From assembly GCA_905221605.1 (NCBI GenBank), contig CAJNDS010002808.1:158501-202500 (forward strand): a stretch of DNA of 44,000 bases, written 5' to 3'. The translations under genes and the position numbers were made by a program. Shown in pieces: positions 10,445-20,567 of the stretch; the first letter of the stretch is position 1; the number at the start of each line of letters is the position of its first letter. Below the pieces are notes generated by a model. That model saw nothing but the letters and a program-made list of their open reading frames with translations, made no database searches and was not told the DNA's origin. The stretch is from Symbiodinium natans (Eukaryota > Sar > Dinophyceae > Suessiales > Symbiodiniaceae).

Positions 10445-12410
10445 CATCCAGACGGCAGAGATTGCCGTACATCCATTGCTGATCAAGGCAAGCTTGGAGC
10501 CCAGTTCGAGCAGTCGGGGCAGCCGAGCAGGGTTTTGGTCTGCTGCTGGGTCTGTGTGGGAGGGTCGGAAGCTGCTAACCTGGCAGCAGCCTTCTCAGCA
10601 AGGTTCATGGCGCTCGTCGACCTAAGCAACACCATCGGCCAAGGGCTCACGTGCTGCATGGCGTGCTAGGGTTAGAGGAGGTTCAATGGGCGTTTCGTGT
10701 TTTTTTTGTCAGGCCTTGCCGAACGCTCTTACGATGGCCAGCCACTCGAGGCTCCGAAGGTAGGACGCAAAGAGTGGTGCATACTGTATCCAGAATCTAT
10801 GCGAGTAGCCGCAATAAGAAGCACAAAAAGCTCGAAGCTGTCCAGCAGTGCGAAATCCTGGCGTGCACTCACTCCCTCAGGCTCAGCCGACGCAGAAAAA
10901 GGAGAAGCGGAGGGGAGGCGCCCTCGCTGTGCAGCTGCACGGCGTAAACCCCCTCGCTTTCTTGTGAGACTTTCGAGCAGGTGCGCAGGAGAGCCAGAAG
11001 GTCCGCGCATCACTAAAGGCAGATCCCCCTTAATGTTTTACAAAGGTTTGGGACATTCAAAGAATGTGCTTTCTTCTTGCGCATGGATATTAGGACAGCA
11101 TGGCATGGTCGTCATCTTCAATGTGCTGCAACGCCGAAGGAGAATGTCGACCCGCGCGGGTCAAGAGCGGAAAGGCGAAGCAAGGGAAAGCTTGGAGTGA
11201 CAGGCAGTGGCATGGTGTGGCAAGTTTCACCTGCAGGCTGAACCAAGCTCCGCTTGCTCCAGACACGACCAAGGCCCCAGTTTTCAACGCGAGCGCAGGT
11301 CGAACGTGCGCTGCTGCGCGAGGGCCGCGCTCTTTGTCAGTCTGTTCATCTGCCAGGTTGTTGGCAATGAGAAGCTTCCTCTGGGAGGCGTGGGGTGACA
11401 TGGATTGACATGGGGTAACGTCTGGTGACATCTGGTGACATCTGGTGACGCCGCATTGAGCCCCAAGGACTCCAAGGATGCCAGAAGGTGGCTGCTTTGG
11501 GATCAGAGGTCGAGGCACGGGGCACGGGAAAAATGAAGTCGTGCTGTTCAGGCGATCTAAAGGATGCTTAAGGCCTGGGCTTGACTTCTCCTGACTTGTC
11601 AGGACATGTGTGAGTCCGAGTCCATCCGCATGGTATGGAATGCTGCGCGCGATCTTTGTCAACTGTGGGCTGAAAGCTGAGAAGCTTTCATGTCTTCATT
11701 TTTCACACTCAAACTCGAAACTGTCGCTGTTGGATGTGTTGACATGTGAGTTGTTGCGTTTGGACGTCTGTGCTCGTGAGATGCGAAGCTGTCATCTCTT
11801 TTGGACGCATGGGCTGACATGGTCTCTCACTGCTTGGTGTCCATGCTGGCAGACTTGGAGCTACACTCCCCTTGGCGGCTTGCCATTCGTGACCGGTGAG
11901 GCCTCGCAGTCCATCTCCGGGCCTGCTCCGAGGGCCCTCAGCCCATGGATGCAGGTAGTGCTGTCGCCGCACGGCCGCAGGGGGGAGGGGGTGGGGGGGT
12001 GGTAATGGGGTTGTAAGGGCCCGCGGCCCTTCCTGGTGCAACGAAGAAGAGTCAGGAAATTCAGCCGCCGTGGCCCGCCTGGACTGGCCAACCACTTGTC
12101 ACTGGCCAAGTCTCAGCTCATCTGATGTCTGGTTCCTTCCCTCTTTTTTGAGAGAGTGCCTTTGTTGCCTCTTTAGGATGCGGGCTCCGGCCACTATGCC
12201 TCCGAAGCCTCCCATTGTCGAGGATGGGCCTTGCAGTGCTTTTGCAGCAGTTGTCAACCCTGGGCCAACGACTGGGTGCAGTTTCTTTGGCTCAGAACCT
12301 GCGTATCCAAGTAGATGCGAGCCAGCTGAGTAGAGTAGCCCATATTCGCCTCTTGGGCTTTTGCACAAAGCCAGAGAAGGCACTTCCAGGGCCTCCCTTG
12401 AACTCCCTTG
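10445..12410. other. Intergenic region with one weak ORF and a short tandem repeat
   Basis: A plus-strand open frame at 10697-11200 (about 167 codons) follows a poly-T/CAG acceptor-like site and is rich in Ser, Arg and Lys, without family motifs; I give it low weight. At 11391-11449 a roughly 10-bp unit (TGACATCTGG and variants) repeats about five times. Nothing else is recognised. Confidence 0.4.
12282..12296 (+). other. Weak spliced-leader-like match upstream of the DXO-like gene
   Basis: The sequence TTTGGCTCA matches nine bases of the spliced-leader 3' end and lies about 115 bp before the start of an apparently intron-free gene. Alone the match is short enough to be chance. Confidence 0.2.
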
Positions 12411-13474
12411 ATGCGGATCCGTTCCCTGTTGCTGGCGGCCTGTTTTCTTTGGACGTGGTCTGCGGCCTTTGTAGGGAGACGTGTGGGATGGGCAGAGAGG
12501 GGGCGCAGCCGGGAGACAGCCTGTGTGGCCCAAGCAGAGGCATTCCCATCAATTAGGCCGCTGCAGCAGTTCGGCAGCTATTGCTGGGATCCAGAGAACT
12601 TACCTGTAAAGGACACACGCGACGTGAGCGTCGCGGATGTAAAGCAAGGCCTCCGCAACTCGGACAGGCAGCCGAAGACGGTTTTGGACCCAAGACGCTT
12701 GCGGTGGCCCTGCTACCTGCAGAAGAGCTTGGCCCCACAAGAGGTCCCCAGCAAATTTCCGTACAAGCCCGGTTTTCTGGGAGCTCTGGTCGTAGCGCAG
12801 CAGAGAGGCCTGGACCTGGATCATGTGGATTTTGTCTTGGGCGGCAGCGGCTGCGAAGTGCTGGTGAAGAGAGTTATCGACCAGCGTGAAGAAGAGACGA
12901 AGTACCTGGTGCAGAGAGTGCCAGGCACGAGGGCCATCGCGCTTGGTAAATCCAAGGTTTACACGCAAGACTTCTCCAGGTTCGGTTTCCAGTTTGAGCG
13001 GCTTATGACGGGAGAGCCGCTGGATGGCCTCCATGACTTGAAGCTCCATGAGGCAATCCAGCTAGTAGACATTGGTGGATGGCGTGTTCTTCTTGTTGCA
13101 GAGATCGATGCAGTCAACGCGGAGGGGAGGCCTGTCGAGATCAAGAGCGGCAATCCGAAGTACTTCGGCCTAAAACTTGTCCTCCAGATGATATCCAGTG
13201 GAGCAGGGACACTGCTCAGGGCTGATCGCCGTGGAGTGTGGTGAACGGTGCACTTCGCGTGCCTCTTGTCGAGCTGGTGAGGAACATTGAGTCCCAGAAG
13301 GTTCAGGACGCAGATCAACGCCTTGTGGCCGCACTCGAGCAGCTTCGCGCTGTGACGGGAGACGGCACATCCGAACTCGGCTTTGCTTCTGATGGGTCCC
13401 TAACATTCACATCCAGTGACGAGAACCTCCTTCCAGACGCCCTGGTGGTGAAGGAGCTTCTCGGCCTGAAATAG
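12411..13474 (+). CDS. DXO/RAI1-like decapping nuclease with N-terminal leader, one frame break
   Basis: DXO/RAI1 proteins are metal-dependent nucleases that remove faulty or NAD caps from RNA 5' ends. The acidic motifs appear in family order: GFQFE (Glu196), AEID (Glu231, Asp233) and VEIKS (Glu243, Lys245), followed by the KLVLQMISSG and LLRADRRG segment that matches the family's K..QS...G...GfRd.xG region. The N-terminus is unusual: MRIRSLLLAACFLWTWSAAF resembles a signal peptide, and an FVG follows at once, recalling the FVAP-type start of peridinin-plastid transit peptides. The ATG at 12411 was chosen because it opens this leader. The frame breaks near 13233-13240: one frame ends at TGA 13242-13244, while the family-like continuation (NGALRVPLVELV) runs in another frame to TAG at 13474. 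An extra TG dinucleotide would explain it. This is an assembly error, recent decay or an unrecognised splice. No other intron is needed. Confidence 0.7.
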
Positions 13475-13699
13475 ACATCTGGACTCTAAAACGAGTGAGC
13501 GGCCTGCAAGACGGCAGACTGCGCATGTGTAGTTTGTAGGTGCTGCCGAGCTGCCGAGCTAGTGTGAGCCGAAAGCACGGCATGACAGGGCACATGACGT
13601 GTCCTCGCGTCGCTGTGGCCGGAAAGAGGGGGTTGCCTCTGGAGATTCAATTTTCGCAGATCCTGTGGAGAGACGAGCTTGCCATGCTTGGAGGCTCCC
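13475..13699. other. Short spacer between DXO-like gene and cyclin
   Basis: About 225 bp with no recognised element other than a tandem GCCGAGCT duplication near 13543-13560. The close spacing on the same strand is typical of dinoflagellate gene arrays. Confidence 0.4.
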
Positions 13700-15458
13700 A
13701 TGAAGCCTTGCTTCCTCTCCGAATTCTCCGAGGCTATCAGGGATGAGCTGCTTTGACAGTTTGTTGTTTTTGTTTGCTTGCGTTCTTTGGAGTCGGATTT
13801 TGCTTGGGGAACACGAATCTGTCAGGGTTGGTGGACGTGGGTGGAACGGGGCGTCTGAGATGTCATTGCTTGTGCCACTCTGCAGGAGCTTCAGGAAGGC
13901 TCATACGCCACACTTACCGACGACAAGCTGAAAGAGCTGTACGGACCAGCAGGAACAAGAGTGAAAGTAAAGGAGCTCGATGACGATGGATGGGTGCTTG
14001 TCTCAATCGTAAACACTGACCATGATGCCTGGATGTGGAGATCTTCCCTCAAGGCAGGGTGTGGGGACATGTGGGGGATTGCTGGTTTTCTGACCTCAGC
14101 ATGGGACACCGCATGTGCGAACAGGCCGAACCAACCTCGCGTTCACAGCTTCAGGAGCTTGGGCCATCACAGCCAAGCCTAGCACTGGTGGCGTAAGTTG
14201 CAGACTGCAGGATTTCCTCGCAGACGGTCTATCCATGGATGGATGCAGGGATCCCAATGTGCCAGCAAAGTGCAGCGCTTCACTCATTGACTCATAATCA
14301 ACCAGTGCTGAGGCCATCGCTACACAGAAAGAGTTCGACCATATGCTGAGGATGGAACCTGGCTTCTAAGGTTGGAGAATAAGAATAAGAACAATAATAA
14401 GAAGAAGAATAAGAAGATGAATAAGAATAAAAGAAGTTTAAAAATATCCCGAGGGCATTGCAGAACTGCCATGCCTGCGGGAGGACATCCTCAGATGCAT
14501 TTCTCCCGGAGATCGACAGCAAAGTGTCCTTTGGCTGACCCAGGCACAGGAGTTGCCAAATGTTCACAGGAGAAGGTCTTGCAATGTTGCAATGTTGCAA
14601 GTTTCACACAACCCTGAACCCGAAAGCCGAGCTCCTCAACCTTGAAGATCCTTGAACCCCCTGCTACCTTTCTTGCAGAGCGCCTGCAGGTCTGCGCGGT
14701 CCATCAGTTCGACGAGTCCGTGCTCCTGACGTCCGTCATGCTGTTGGACCGCTACTGTGCAAGCTCGGAGGACACCAGCCTCACCGGGTGTGGACGCGCT
14801 GTACCATGCACGACAGGCAGCATGTGGCAGCATGTGCCAGCATGTGGCAGCATGTGGCAGCAGGAGCCCGTGGAACTTGGTCGGGCTCATCTCACGATCC
14901 TTGCAATCCTGAGCATTGCTTTGAAGGCCTGTCGAGTGGACTTCTGTGCCTTCAGATTTTGTGCATAATTCGTGGCTCCAGAATGTCTTTCAGGTCATCG
15001 GCCATTCGGCCAGTGGCGGACATCTGTGTGAGCACCCGCGCTTCATTGCGGAGATGATAGGCGCAGTTGCCACGTGCGAAAGAGAAGCGAGAACGCCAGA
15101 GCTGACGAGTATCTTTTCTTTTTCATGCGCGTGCATGAATGCGGGAGAAAGTCAGCGTGTGGAGGCAAAGACAAGTTCACCAAGCAAGAAATCGCGTCGG
15201 CTGAGTTCGAGGTCGTCAAGGCCCAGCTTCCGGACATGAGACGTTCTCAATCGCATGTTTAGGGTTTAGGGTTTAGGGTTTAGGGTTTAGGGTTACCAAG
15301 TCCTTCAGGCCCTCAAATATGAGGTGGTCGTGGGCTCAGCAACTAAAACCAGCGAAGAGTGGGCATTTCGAACCTCGCCTTCTGAGGCTGCACACACACC
15401 ACTGGAGTTCCTGGAAAGCTTCTTGTTCTCTGTCGAGAGGCTGCAGGGGCAAGACTGA
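13700..15458 (+). CDS. Cyclin, intron-rich
   Basis: The cyclin core is read across several small exons. Exon about 14306-14361 gives AEAIATQKEFDHMLRMEP. Exon 14464-14543 gives ELPCLREDILRC and DRQQSVLWLTQ. Exon 14681 to about 14787 gives the cyclin-box helix with SVMLLDRYCAS, the LLDRfl signature. An exon ending at 14936 gives LTILAILSIALK, the core third helix. About 14994-15100 is a less certain exon. About 15171-15220 gives FTKQEIASAEFEVVK, and 15309-15458 gives ALKYEVVVG and TPLEFLESFL, as in the aLxfdl..PTp.eFL region. Phases agree at 14361/14464 (GC donor), 14543/14681 (GC) and 15220/15309 (GC). An N-terminal part, MKPCFLSEFSEAIRD (from 13700) joined to 13886-14053, fits in phase with a GA donor, but it could belong to a separate gene. 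Cyclins activate cyclin-dependent kinases; which class this is cannot be told. Confidence 0.75.
14375..14436. repeat. AAGAAT-type microsatellite in a cyclin intron
   Basis: An A-rich purine run of AATAAG/AAGAAG units fills most of the proposed intron 14362-14463. Confidence 0.8.
14818..14862. repeat. GGCAGCATGT decamer tandem repeat in the cyclin gene
   Basis: Four to five copies of a 10-11 bp unit containing CAGCATGTGG lie between two cyclin exons. The frame stays open through them, so the exact intron limits here are unclear. Confidence 0.7.
15259..15293 (+). repeat. Interstitial TTTAGGG array in a cyclin intron
   Basis: Five tandem TTTAGGG heptamers lie inside the 88-bp intron 15221-15308, placed by in-phase cyclin exons on both sides. 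They are the plant-type telomere repeat also used by dinoflagellates. Confidence 0.85.
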
Positions 15459-18400
15459 TTGCGGATGTGCTTCTGGGGCTTGGGTTTAAGTGGTTTCAGG
15501 GTTCTGGGCCTTGAGAACATAACTTCTTTTGTTTACAGTCCAGAAAACCAGTTGCTGATGAATGTAAAACGAATGGAAGGAGATGGAGGTCCGTCAATCT
15601 CGAAGGAATACATACTCCCTAAGCTTTGAAGGAGCGGATGTTGTCCTTGTACAGTCAAAGGAAATAGTAAAGTACACAGAAACCATGAGAATTTGCAGGA
15701 GATTGAGGTTTTCCTTCGCCGGTTCCTTTCCAAGCACATCGAAGCTCGAATGCCCCTTTACTCTGCTCCAGTATTTTTAGGGTTTAGGGTTTTGGGGTTT
15801 AGGGTTTTGGCGTTTAGGGTTTTAGGGTTTAGGGTTTAGGGTTTTAGGGTTTAGGGTTTAGGGGTTTAGGGTTTAGGGTTTAGGGTTTTGGGGTTTAGGG
15901 TTTTAGGGTTGGGCATGGGCTTGGACGAAAGCTTTGTGTTGTCCTGCAGTGACAGAATGCAGCTGTACTCCCGTCCCCACCGGTCTCAGGCAGCTAAAGC
16001 CCAGGGAGCCCCTGGCAAACCCATAGAATTGGAGTTCGGTGCGCCTTGTCCAACGGAAGGCCGAAGCCTAATGGAATGCCATCGGCAGCCGGGAACTGAA
16101 GAAGAACGCGAAGGGTTTGAGTTTCAGCTGCTAGATTAGTTCTAGGTTACCAGGCCCCGGGATAGGCTGCCGTGACAGACTCTACAGGGAGTAAGTTAAC
16201 GAACCCGCCCTTTCCCAGTGGCAGACAGTCGGAGTACAGTACTGTTAAAACACCACTGCCCCTCCCCCACCCCCGCACGTTGCCCCCCCTTCACTTTTCC
16301 GTGAGGCAGTCTGTTCACCGTCTCCTCGTGAAGAAACTTTCAATGTACGTTTCGCCCGAACGGCCCTCGCAAACAGACCCCTGTGTTCTCGAACTCTGCA
16401 CCAAACAAAAAACTGCTGGGTTCAACAAAAACAAAGGAACAGGCAGCTAGTCATGTAAATGCGTACAGCATCACCATTGCAAGTACGCGGCACTGACGCT
16501 TGCCTGCAGTCGAGATATAGCATCATGTCGGATGGACCGCTCGCTGAGTTGGTGTGCGTGGCCACTTTTTTGCTGCAGCTGTCCCTGGGCGATGCCAACA
16601 TACTTCACAGGCCACGTATGCAGTTGTTCCCAACACCCGCTACTCGGAAACCCTGATCTGTGTAGGCATCTAAGCCAGCCCCAAAGCAGGTATCCGTGTG
16701 CCGCCCTGGCCGCCGGAGCCGTCTACGTGGGGCTCTGGTGCACACAGGCCACCTCAACGTAGGATTGAGGGCTTGTTGGCTTTCGGGGTTTGAAGTTTGA
16801 AGATTCCGTTGATTGTTGTTTTGGTCTGGGACTCCGTGTGGCGCATGAGTGCTGCCGACACTGCCCCTTCTCCTCCATTCTCTGCCAGCATGAGCAGCTG
16901 TTACCAGTCGGCAGGATGCTCCGCCCTCCCAATGATTCAACACATGGAAATATGACGTGTCCAGGCGAGCTCTGAGCGTTGCCAGCTCCTGCTGCAGGAC
17001 GTAGGGAGCTTTTCAGCAAGACTTCACGGTGCTTCTCCCTCTGAATGCGCCCTGGCCCTAATCACCCATTCGAATGCGGACCAAGGCCACCGAGGTGTTG
17101 CGGGAGCCTCGATTTGGTGTCTTGGGTCCATTTCGTTGTGTAATTTGGATGTTTTTGGGGTACTCTTTTGAGGTCGGCTCCACCAACACCATACGCACCG
17201 GCAGCGTGGCTCTCAACTTGCCTCTTGAGGAATCAAGGAAGAGACAGGAAGTGCCTGCTTCGCTCTCCGGTGCAGTCTAGCCCTCATTGAGATGTTAGGC
17301 CGACTTGGTGCCGGGAGGCTTTGGCAAGTCTGTTCATCTCCCTGTGGTGTCTGCACGTGGTCGCCGTGGCAGGTGAAAGCTACGCAGACTTCGAATACTC
17401 TATAAGCGTGGTGTGAAACGCGCGTTTCAGGCGCCTGCATCGGGCAGGTGTGAAATCAGCTGTGGCCCCTGAGCTCGGCAGGCTCCTACGAGCCGATCAT
17501 CCATCCGAAGCTTGACTTCGTTTGTTCCTTTCTTCCGCCCCGGAGGGTGGGGCCTGTCGGCTCATGGGCAACAAGTGTCCAAGCACACCCATGATGGGAT
17601 CGACTGATGGGATCACAGAAGAGTCTCTGCAGAGGGAAACGGAGCACCTGAAAGCTGAACACATACATTCCTCTCCCTTCATGACCGTGTGCTGAGTCGT
17701 TCTAGTACCTAGTAGCTAGTACAAATTCATGGGCAGCTGGAGCCAAGTGCAAAGCTGCTCTGCCCATACTTCGGCCTGAACGCAGAGCCATTCAAGCTGT
17801 CCCAGGGCAGGGCTAATTCGCTACCGCGCTCGCTGCCGATGTGCATACCACTGCATGCCGGAAATGTCGCACCAGTTTTAGGGGGGTGTCGCGCCAGCCG
17901 GCTTTTTCTCTAAGAGCCCTGCATCCATGGTTGGCAAGAAGCGATGGGACTGTGGGTTGGCGCTCAACTCCAGCATTGTGCTTTTAGCTGATCAAGCCCC
18001 CGGTAGTTAGGACGCCAGTTAGGACAAGGAGGCTTCCAAATCCGGCCGACCTCTTGTGCCACTTTGTGCCCCCCCCAATTCTCCAAAGTAACGCTTCGTC
18101 GGTCTGGCTTTGGGTCTTCTTGGTGGCGACCCGTGCCAATTCGCAGAGTCTCAAGCATCGGGCATGTTGGGTGTGTGATTGGCTAGGACTGTGTAGCTCA
18201 AAAACTTGCGGATTGAAACTAGGGCTGCCGGTATGTCAAGCATGCCATGCAGGCTTGAGCAATTCGGTCTGGGTAGTTTGGGGTTTGGGTGAAGTTAGTT
18301 TAGGGAAGCATGCTGCTGTGCAGGTGCTAGCTGCATTGAGCCTTGGGAAAAGTAGAACTTGAGGGCACGAGTAGAACTGGCAGAAGATTATTGGATTTGG

Positions 18401-19606
18401 GGGTGACTCCAATGTGGGGACGCTTTGGGACGCTGATCCCCTGGGGTGCAGGGTTCCATGGTTTTTAGATGTTCGGTAGGGCAGCGGATATGGCGGCTGT
18501 TGCAGCACGCTTCCAATCCTCCTGGCTTCTGGTGATGGCAGCATGTGCTTGAACAGTGACTTGAACTTGTGACTACAGATGGTGTTGACTTCTAGATATG
18601 CACTGAAGCGGCAGCACCATGCTGGCTGCTATCCGGGAATGAAGCTGGGATTTTACGCGAGTCGCGCTGTCTGCTTAACATTTTGATGGGAGCAGCAGAT
18701 TGGTCTGCTGCTCAACCTTCCGACTATCTGTGCTGATGTCTGATCCAGGCGCAGCGTATGATGTAAGCCAGATCCAACGCTTCTCGGCGTCACGTGCAGG
18801 GCAACAACAGCCCAATGCACAGCGTGTACTCAGTCTCCTTAGCTGACTGAGTGAACTGTTAGGAGCATTCATGGGCCACGTCGACGCCCTGGTTAACTGC
18901 CAGGAGTTCATCCTTCAATAGAATACTGCTTATCTCTATGCCAAGGAAGTTGCAGGAACCGCTTCCAGAGGCGTCCGGTGCCCATTGGTAGCAAGGCCTC
19001 GGAGGCAGCGGAATGCAGGGGCCTTCAAAAATTGCTCAGAGTGTCCTCGCTTGCATATCTGACAGCATGCAATGTTATACAAGCAGCGAAGTCTTCAAAT
19101 CGTGACGGTGTCGCTTTGGAACACAAGCTGTGAATTCCAGAGTGGGTTAGTTCAGGGAGTTGAGTGGAGAAGCTCACATGACATCTTGCCGTGTGAATAC
19201 GCCCTGCAGAATGCCACGGGGGCCATTCCTTCCAGAATATGCTTGTGAAGTCGAACCTTCTTATCAAGAAGCGAGCTCCACTCATTTTTCTTGGAAACTG
19301 GGGCTGGGGAACCCAGAACCCATCCAGGGTGTCTAGAGGGTTACTTCTCTCAATCCTGGTCCCTTTTTGGACGGTACGTAAGAGGGGCCGCCTCATAATG
19401 AGGACCCCCAGAAAGGACCATAATTCAGCTAAGTGACCATGTAGGGATTGAAGGCCCCTAGGCGTTTGGCCCCTGTTGAGTTCTAAGGGTATTTTCGTGG
19501 TCCCTTCATATGGTCCCTTACCCTCCTTCAAAGGGTTCCGAAGTATGGGCCCTTGGCATTCTGTAGGGTATCTAAGGGGGCAAACAAGGGGTCCCCTTGT
19601 AAAGGG
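15459..19606. other. Long region without a recognised gene
   Basis: Short open frames occur (for example MSDGPLAELVCVATFLLQLS starting at 16525, signal-peptide-like, and a 68-codon frame at 17074), but none has family motifs or a supported splice model. A minus-strand frame at 19025-19531 is long (168 codons) yet unlike any family I know. A TTTAGGG array at 15775-15912 and a purine/pyrimidine-mixed block near 19300-19600 with several GGGxCCC motifs are the only structured parts. Confidence 0.4.
15775..15912 (+). repeat. Degenerate TTTAGGG array
   Basis: About 18 heptamers of TTTAGGG with octamer variants (TTTTAGGG, TTTGGGG, TTTAGGGG) in plus orientation. It lies 3' of the cyclin gene. Confidence 0.9.
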
Positions 19607-19967
19607 CCCCTAAACCCTAAACCCTAAACCCTAAACCCTAAACCCTAAACCCTAAACCCTAAACCCTAAACCCTAAACCCTAAACCCTAAACCCCTAAAC
19701 CTAAACCTAAACCTAAACCTAAACCCTAAACCCTAAACCCTAAACCCTAAACCCTAACCCTAAACCCTAAAAACCCTAAAACCCTAAACCCTAAACCCTA
19801 AACCCTAAACCCTAAAACCCTAACCGCTAAACCCTAAACCCTAAACCCTAAACCCTAAACCCTAAACCCTAAACCCTAAACCCTAAACCCTAAACCCTAA
19901 ACCCTAAACCCTAAACCCTAAACCCTAAACCCTAAACCCTAAACCCTAAACCCTAAACCCTAAACCT
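19607..19967 (-). repeat. Large CCCTAAA interstitial telomere-like array
   Basis: About 361 bp and roughly 50 heptamers of CCCTAAA, with a few CCTAAA and CCCTAAAA variants. Coding-like sequence begins directly after it at 19969, so it is internal and not a chromosome end. Confidence 0.95.
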
Positions 19968-19968
19968 T

Positions 19969-20343
19969 GGAAGGAGCTGACCTTCCGGGCGGCCTGGTTG
20001 GACTCGGGTTTGCCATTCTCGCGCCCCTCGGAAGTGGAGTTTCTTTTTAAAGGGTTTAGGGTTTAGGGCCCGCTGCGGAACTTTGGGGGCCCCTGTCGGC
20101 TGGGCAGAGTGGTTGGTCGGCCGAGGCCACCTCTGCCTCGTTTCCGACGAGGTGTTGTCCAAAGCGCCGACGTTGCACGCGCTTCTGGAGCACCTTGCAG
20201 AGGCTTGGCTTGGCTGGTTTAGGGTTTAGGGTTTAGGGTTAGGGTTTAGGGTTTAGGGTTTAGGGCTTAGGGTCTGCTCTGGGCATCTTTTGCATCACAG
20301 CTCGGTGCTGCGAGATAGAGAGATGCGCTTTGGTGTCCTGCAG
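19969..20343 (+). CDS. Probable upstream exons of the F-box/LRR gene
   Basis: Three coding-like blocks lie just before the LRR exon. At 19969 to about 20045 the frame reads WKELTFRAAWLDSGLPF, F-box-like in its W-K-x-L and W spacing. At about 20105-20215 it reads HLCLVSDEVLSKAPTLHALL and AEAWLG, then meets GTTTAGGG, a possible GT donor. At about 20300-20343 it reads SVLRDREMRFGVLQ and ends at CTGCAG before GTCTTTGG. TTTAGGG repeats occupy the gaps between them. Phases were not all reconciled, so the join is inferred from proximity, strand and content. Confidence 0.45.
20217..20272 (+). repeat. TTTAGGG array between candidate exons
   Basis: Seven to eight heptamers in plus orientation directly follow the coding-like block ending near 20215. 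A minor run also occurs at 20049-20068. Confidence 0.85.
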
Positions 20344-20567
20344 GTCTTTGGTGTTCGACCAGCTTGTGTCTCAGCTTGGTTCACGGCCCAGGGTTAAGGG
20401 AAGTATAGGGTTGAGGCTGCATGAACTCAATGAACTTGGTGATCCTCATCCCTTTGATTCCTCGCGATATCCGCAGTCTCGAGACCTTTTGGAGGGGGAG
20501 AGTTTCGGGACGAAGACAGCCATGAAGGTGACAAGAAGGAAGGCTGAGTGGAGATGGGGAAAGTATC

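Noticed and set aside
11090-11662. 190-residue minus-strand ORF
   Set aside because: Part of it translates the TGACATCTGG tandem repeat (CHQMSPDVTPC). No family motifs, and it lies opposite the direction of all recognised genes.
19025-19531. 168-residue minus-strand ORF
   Set aside because: No family motif, splice context or start context. I could not separate it from a chance open frame.
19607-19967. A true chromosome end
   Set aside because: Coding-like sequence continues on both sides and the array includes variant units, so it is interstitial.
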